Shown here piece after piece: positions 19,996 through 21,436 of a DNA stretch of 21,436 nt. The stretch is from JACOXT01 sp964372855 (GTDB lineage: Bacteria > Patescibacteriota > Microgenomatia > Levybacterales > UBA12049). The number at the start of each line of letters is the position of its first letter. Positions within the stretch are counted from its first letter, which is position 1. Location of the stretch: NCBI GenBank assembly GCA_964372855.1, contig CAYJRY010000019.1, positions 1 to 21,436 on the forward strand, read 5' to 3'. The position numbers and the translations under genes are program-made. The notes beneath the pieces are model-generated. The model saw only the letters and a program-made list of their open reading frames with translations, was not told the DNA's origin and did not search any database.

Positions 19996-21436
19996 ATGCA
20001 AATTTTTAGACGAATTCGTATGCGAAAATTTATTATATTTATCATTTTTCTTGTTTTATTTATATCACTATTTTACTTTCTTATATTAAAAGATCTTCCT
20101 TTCCCCACAAAATTAAACAGCCCAAACATAGCCCAATCAACTCAAATATATGACAGGAATCAGAAACTTTTATACTCAATCTACTCTTCAAAAAACCAAA
20201 AATTTATCCCCTTATCTCAGATTCCTAAACATATGCAAGAAGCAACAATAGCTATTGAGGACAAGGATTTCTACAAACATGGAGCAATTGATATAAAAGC
20301 AATATTTCGCTCATTAATCTCGATTATATTTAAAAACGAACTACAAGGAGGATCTACCTTAACTCAACAGCTAGTCAAAAATAGCTTACTTACTCCAGAA
20401 AGAACGATTTCAAGAAAAATTAAAGAGGTTGTCTTGGCTTTTATAACAGAGGTTCTTTATTCAAAAGATAAAATACTTGAAATGTATTTGAATCAAGTGC
20501 CATACGGAGGGACAGCATGGGGAGTTGAGGCAGCTTCGCAAATGTATTTCGGTAAAAAAGCATCTAGCCTGACACTTGCTGAAGCGTCTCTACTAGCAGG
20601 ACTGCCTGAATCTCCAACTACCAATTCGCCATTTGGCGCACATCCTGAGCTTGCAAAGAAACGTCAAGTTCTAATTCTTAACAAAATGCTTGAGCAAAAA
20701 TATATTACCTTTGAGGACAAAAAAAAGGCTGAGAAAGAAAAGCTAAAATTTAATACCCCTACTAATAATATTCTTGCTCCTCATTTTGTTTTGTACATAA
20801 AAGAACTTTTAGTAAAGAATTATGGCGAAAAAATGGTTGAAGAAGGAGGTCTAAGTGTAATTACTAGTCTTGACTATACTATCCAAGAATATGCCCAAAA
20901 AACAGTTAAGAAACATATTGCTCAACTTTTGGATCAAAAAGTTACAAATGGTGCTGCCATAATCACCAAACCCGGAACCGGGGAAATTTTGGCAATGGTT
21001 GGATCAAGAGATTATTTTGACGACAAAATAGATGGAAATGTGAATGTAACTTTGGCGCAAAGACAGCCAGGATCATCTATTAAACCAATAAACTATGCTG
21101 TTGGCTTATCAAAAGGATATAATGCCGCAACACCTTTTATTGACAATCCAATCTGTTTCCCAACAAGTATAGGCAGACAGTATTGTCCTTCCAATTATGA
21201 CGGAAAATGGAACGGCATAGTTCAGATGCGTTATGCTTTGGGAAATTCAATTAATATTCCTGCTGTAAAAATGCTAAAGCTAAATACAGTTGAGTCAATG
21301 ATTGAAACCTCAAAAGCTATGGGTATAACAACTTTTAATGATCCTAATAGATATGGTCTTTCTTTAACTTTAGGCGGAGGAGAAGTAACAATGCTTGAGT
21401 TATCCATCGCGTATGGAGTATTTGCAAACCAAGGAT
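19996..21436 (+). CDS. Class A penicillin-binding protein (partial, runs off the right edge)
   Basis: This bifunctional peptidoglycan synthase (GT51 transglycosylase plus transpeptidase) is present for 480 codons without its end. After a membrane helix (11-31) the GT51 motifs appear in order: EDKDFYKHG (88-96, catalytic Glu88), QGGSTLTQQLVKN (117-129), RKIKE (140-144) and KILEMYLNQVPYG (159-171). The transpeptidase has the S-x-x-K motif in RQPGSSIKP (Ser360, Lys363) and S-x-N in GNSIN (418-420). The K-T-G motif lies beyond the window. The start ATG is supported by an extended -10 promoter 6 nt upstream. Confidence 0.95.
   Translation, partial: MQIFRRIRMRKFIIFIIFLVLFISLFYFLILKDLPFPTKLNSPNIAQSTQIYDRNQKLLYSIYSSKNQKFIPLSQIPKHMQEATIAIEDKDFYKHGAIDIKAIFRSLISIIFKNELQGGSTLTQQLVKNSLLTPERTISRKIKEVVLAFITEVLYSKDKILEMYLNQVPYGGTAWGVEAASQMYFGKKASSLTLAEASLLAGLPESPTTNSPFGAHPELAKKRQVLILNKMLEQKYITFEDKKKAEKEKLKFNTPTNNILAPHFVLYIKELLVKNYGEKMVEEGGLSVITSLDYTIQEYAQKTVKKHIAQLLDQKVTNGAAIITKPGTGEILAMVGSRDYFDDKIDGNVNVTLAQRQPGSSIKPINYAVGLSKGYNAATPFIDNPICFPTSIGRQYCPSNYDGKWNGIVQMRYALGNSINIPAVKMLKLNTVESMIETSKAMGITTFNDPNRYGLSLTLGGGEVTMLELSIAYGVFANQG

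Overview
The window looks like chromosomal DNA of a Candidatus Patescibacteria (CPR) bacterium, most likely of the Microgenomates group. The evidence is low GC, many short-leader or leaderless starts, an archaeal-type cytidylate kinase, a CvpA-CAP fusion, short repeat-derived peptides inserted in-frame in glycolytic enzymes, and large secreted Cys-rich and Tyr/Thr/Pro-rich proteins of unknown function. TGA is used as an ordinary stop, so the Gracilibacteria/Absconditabacteria recoding does not apply. The lineage is inferred from gene style, not from a marker tree. No rRNA, tRNA, IS element or CRISPR array was seen, and no gene-free stretch exceeds about 170 bases.

Region 1 (1-4250) is an accessory patch. 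It holds a CBS-CBS-methyltransferase fusion (-), two diverged methyltransferases of the guanidinoacetate N-methyltransferase (GAMT)/RMT2 type facing each other, and a GNAT acetyltransferase with a Cys-rich tail. A decayed patch between the two GAMT-like genes, and the stretch after vapC, each carry a remnant of a cytidylate-kinase C-terminus. Region 2 (4250-6735) runs on the minus strand: gap, cmk, vapB, vapC. vapB has its own near-consensus promoter and a palindrome centred on its start.

Region 3 (6823-17149) is a 10 kb plus-strand block for the cell envelope. It encodes a membrane-anchored HtrA-like serine protease, a Cys/His-rich anchored protein, a small single-pass protein with NPF repeats, and a 905-residue secreted protein with seven 4-Cys modules followed by about 460 residues of Tyr/Thr/Pro repeats. 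An overlapping GT-C glycosyltransferase follows, then an 866-residue secreted protein with a cupredoxin-like domain and two more copies of the Cys/His-rich domain. Gaps from 10096 on are tiny or negative, so this part is probably one operon. My reading is a surface assembly made of a proline/tyrosine-rich glycoprotein, its glycosyltransferase and metal-binding-like partners; this is inference.

Region 4 (17158-19961) is on the minus strand: pgk with four repeat-derived insertions, a membrane protein with a pilin-like C-terminal domain, and a CvpA-CAP fusion. A divergent class A penicillin-binding protein runs off the right edge.

Six genes carry a -10 hexamer ending exactly 6 nt before the start codon (CBS-methyltransferase, GNAT, cmk, gap, pilin-like, PBP). 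This implies leaderless transcripts and was used to correct several start sites.
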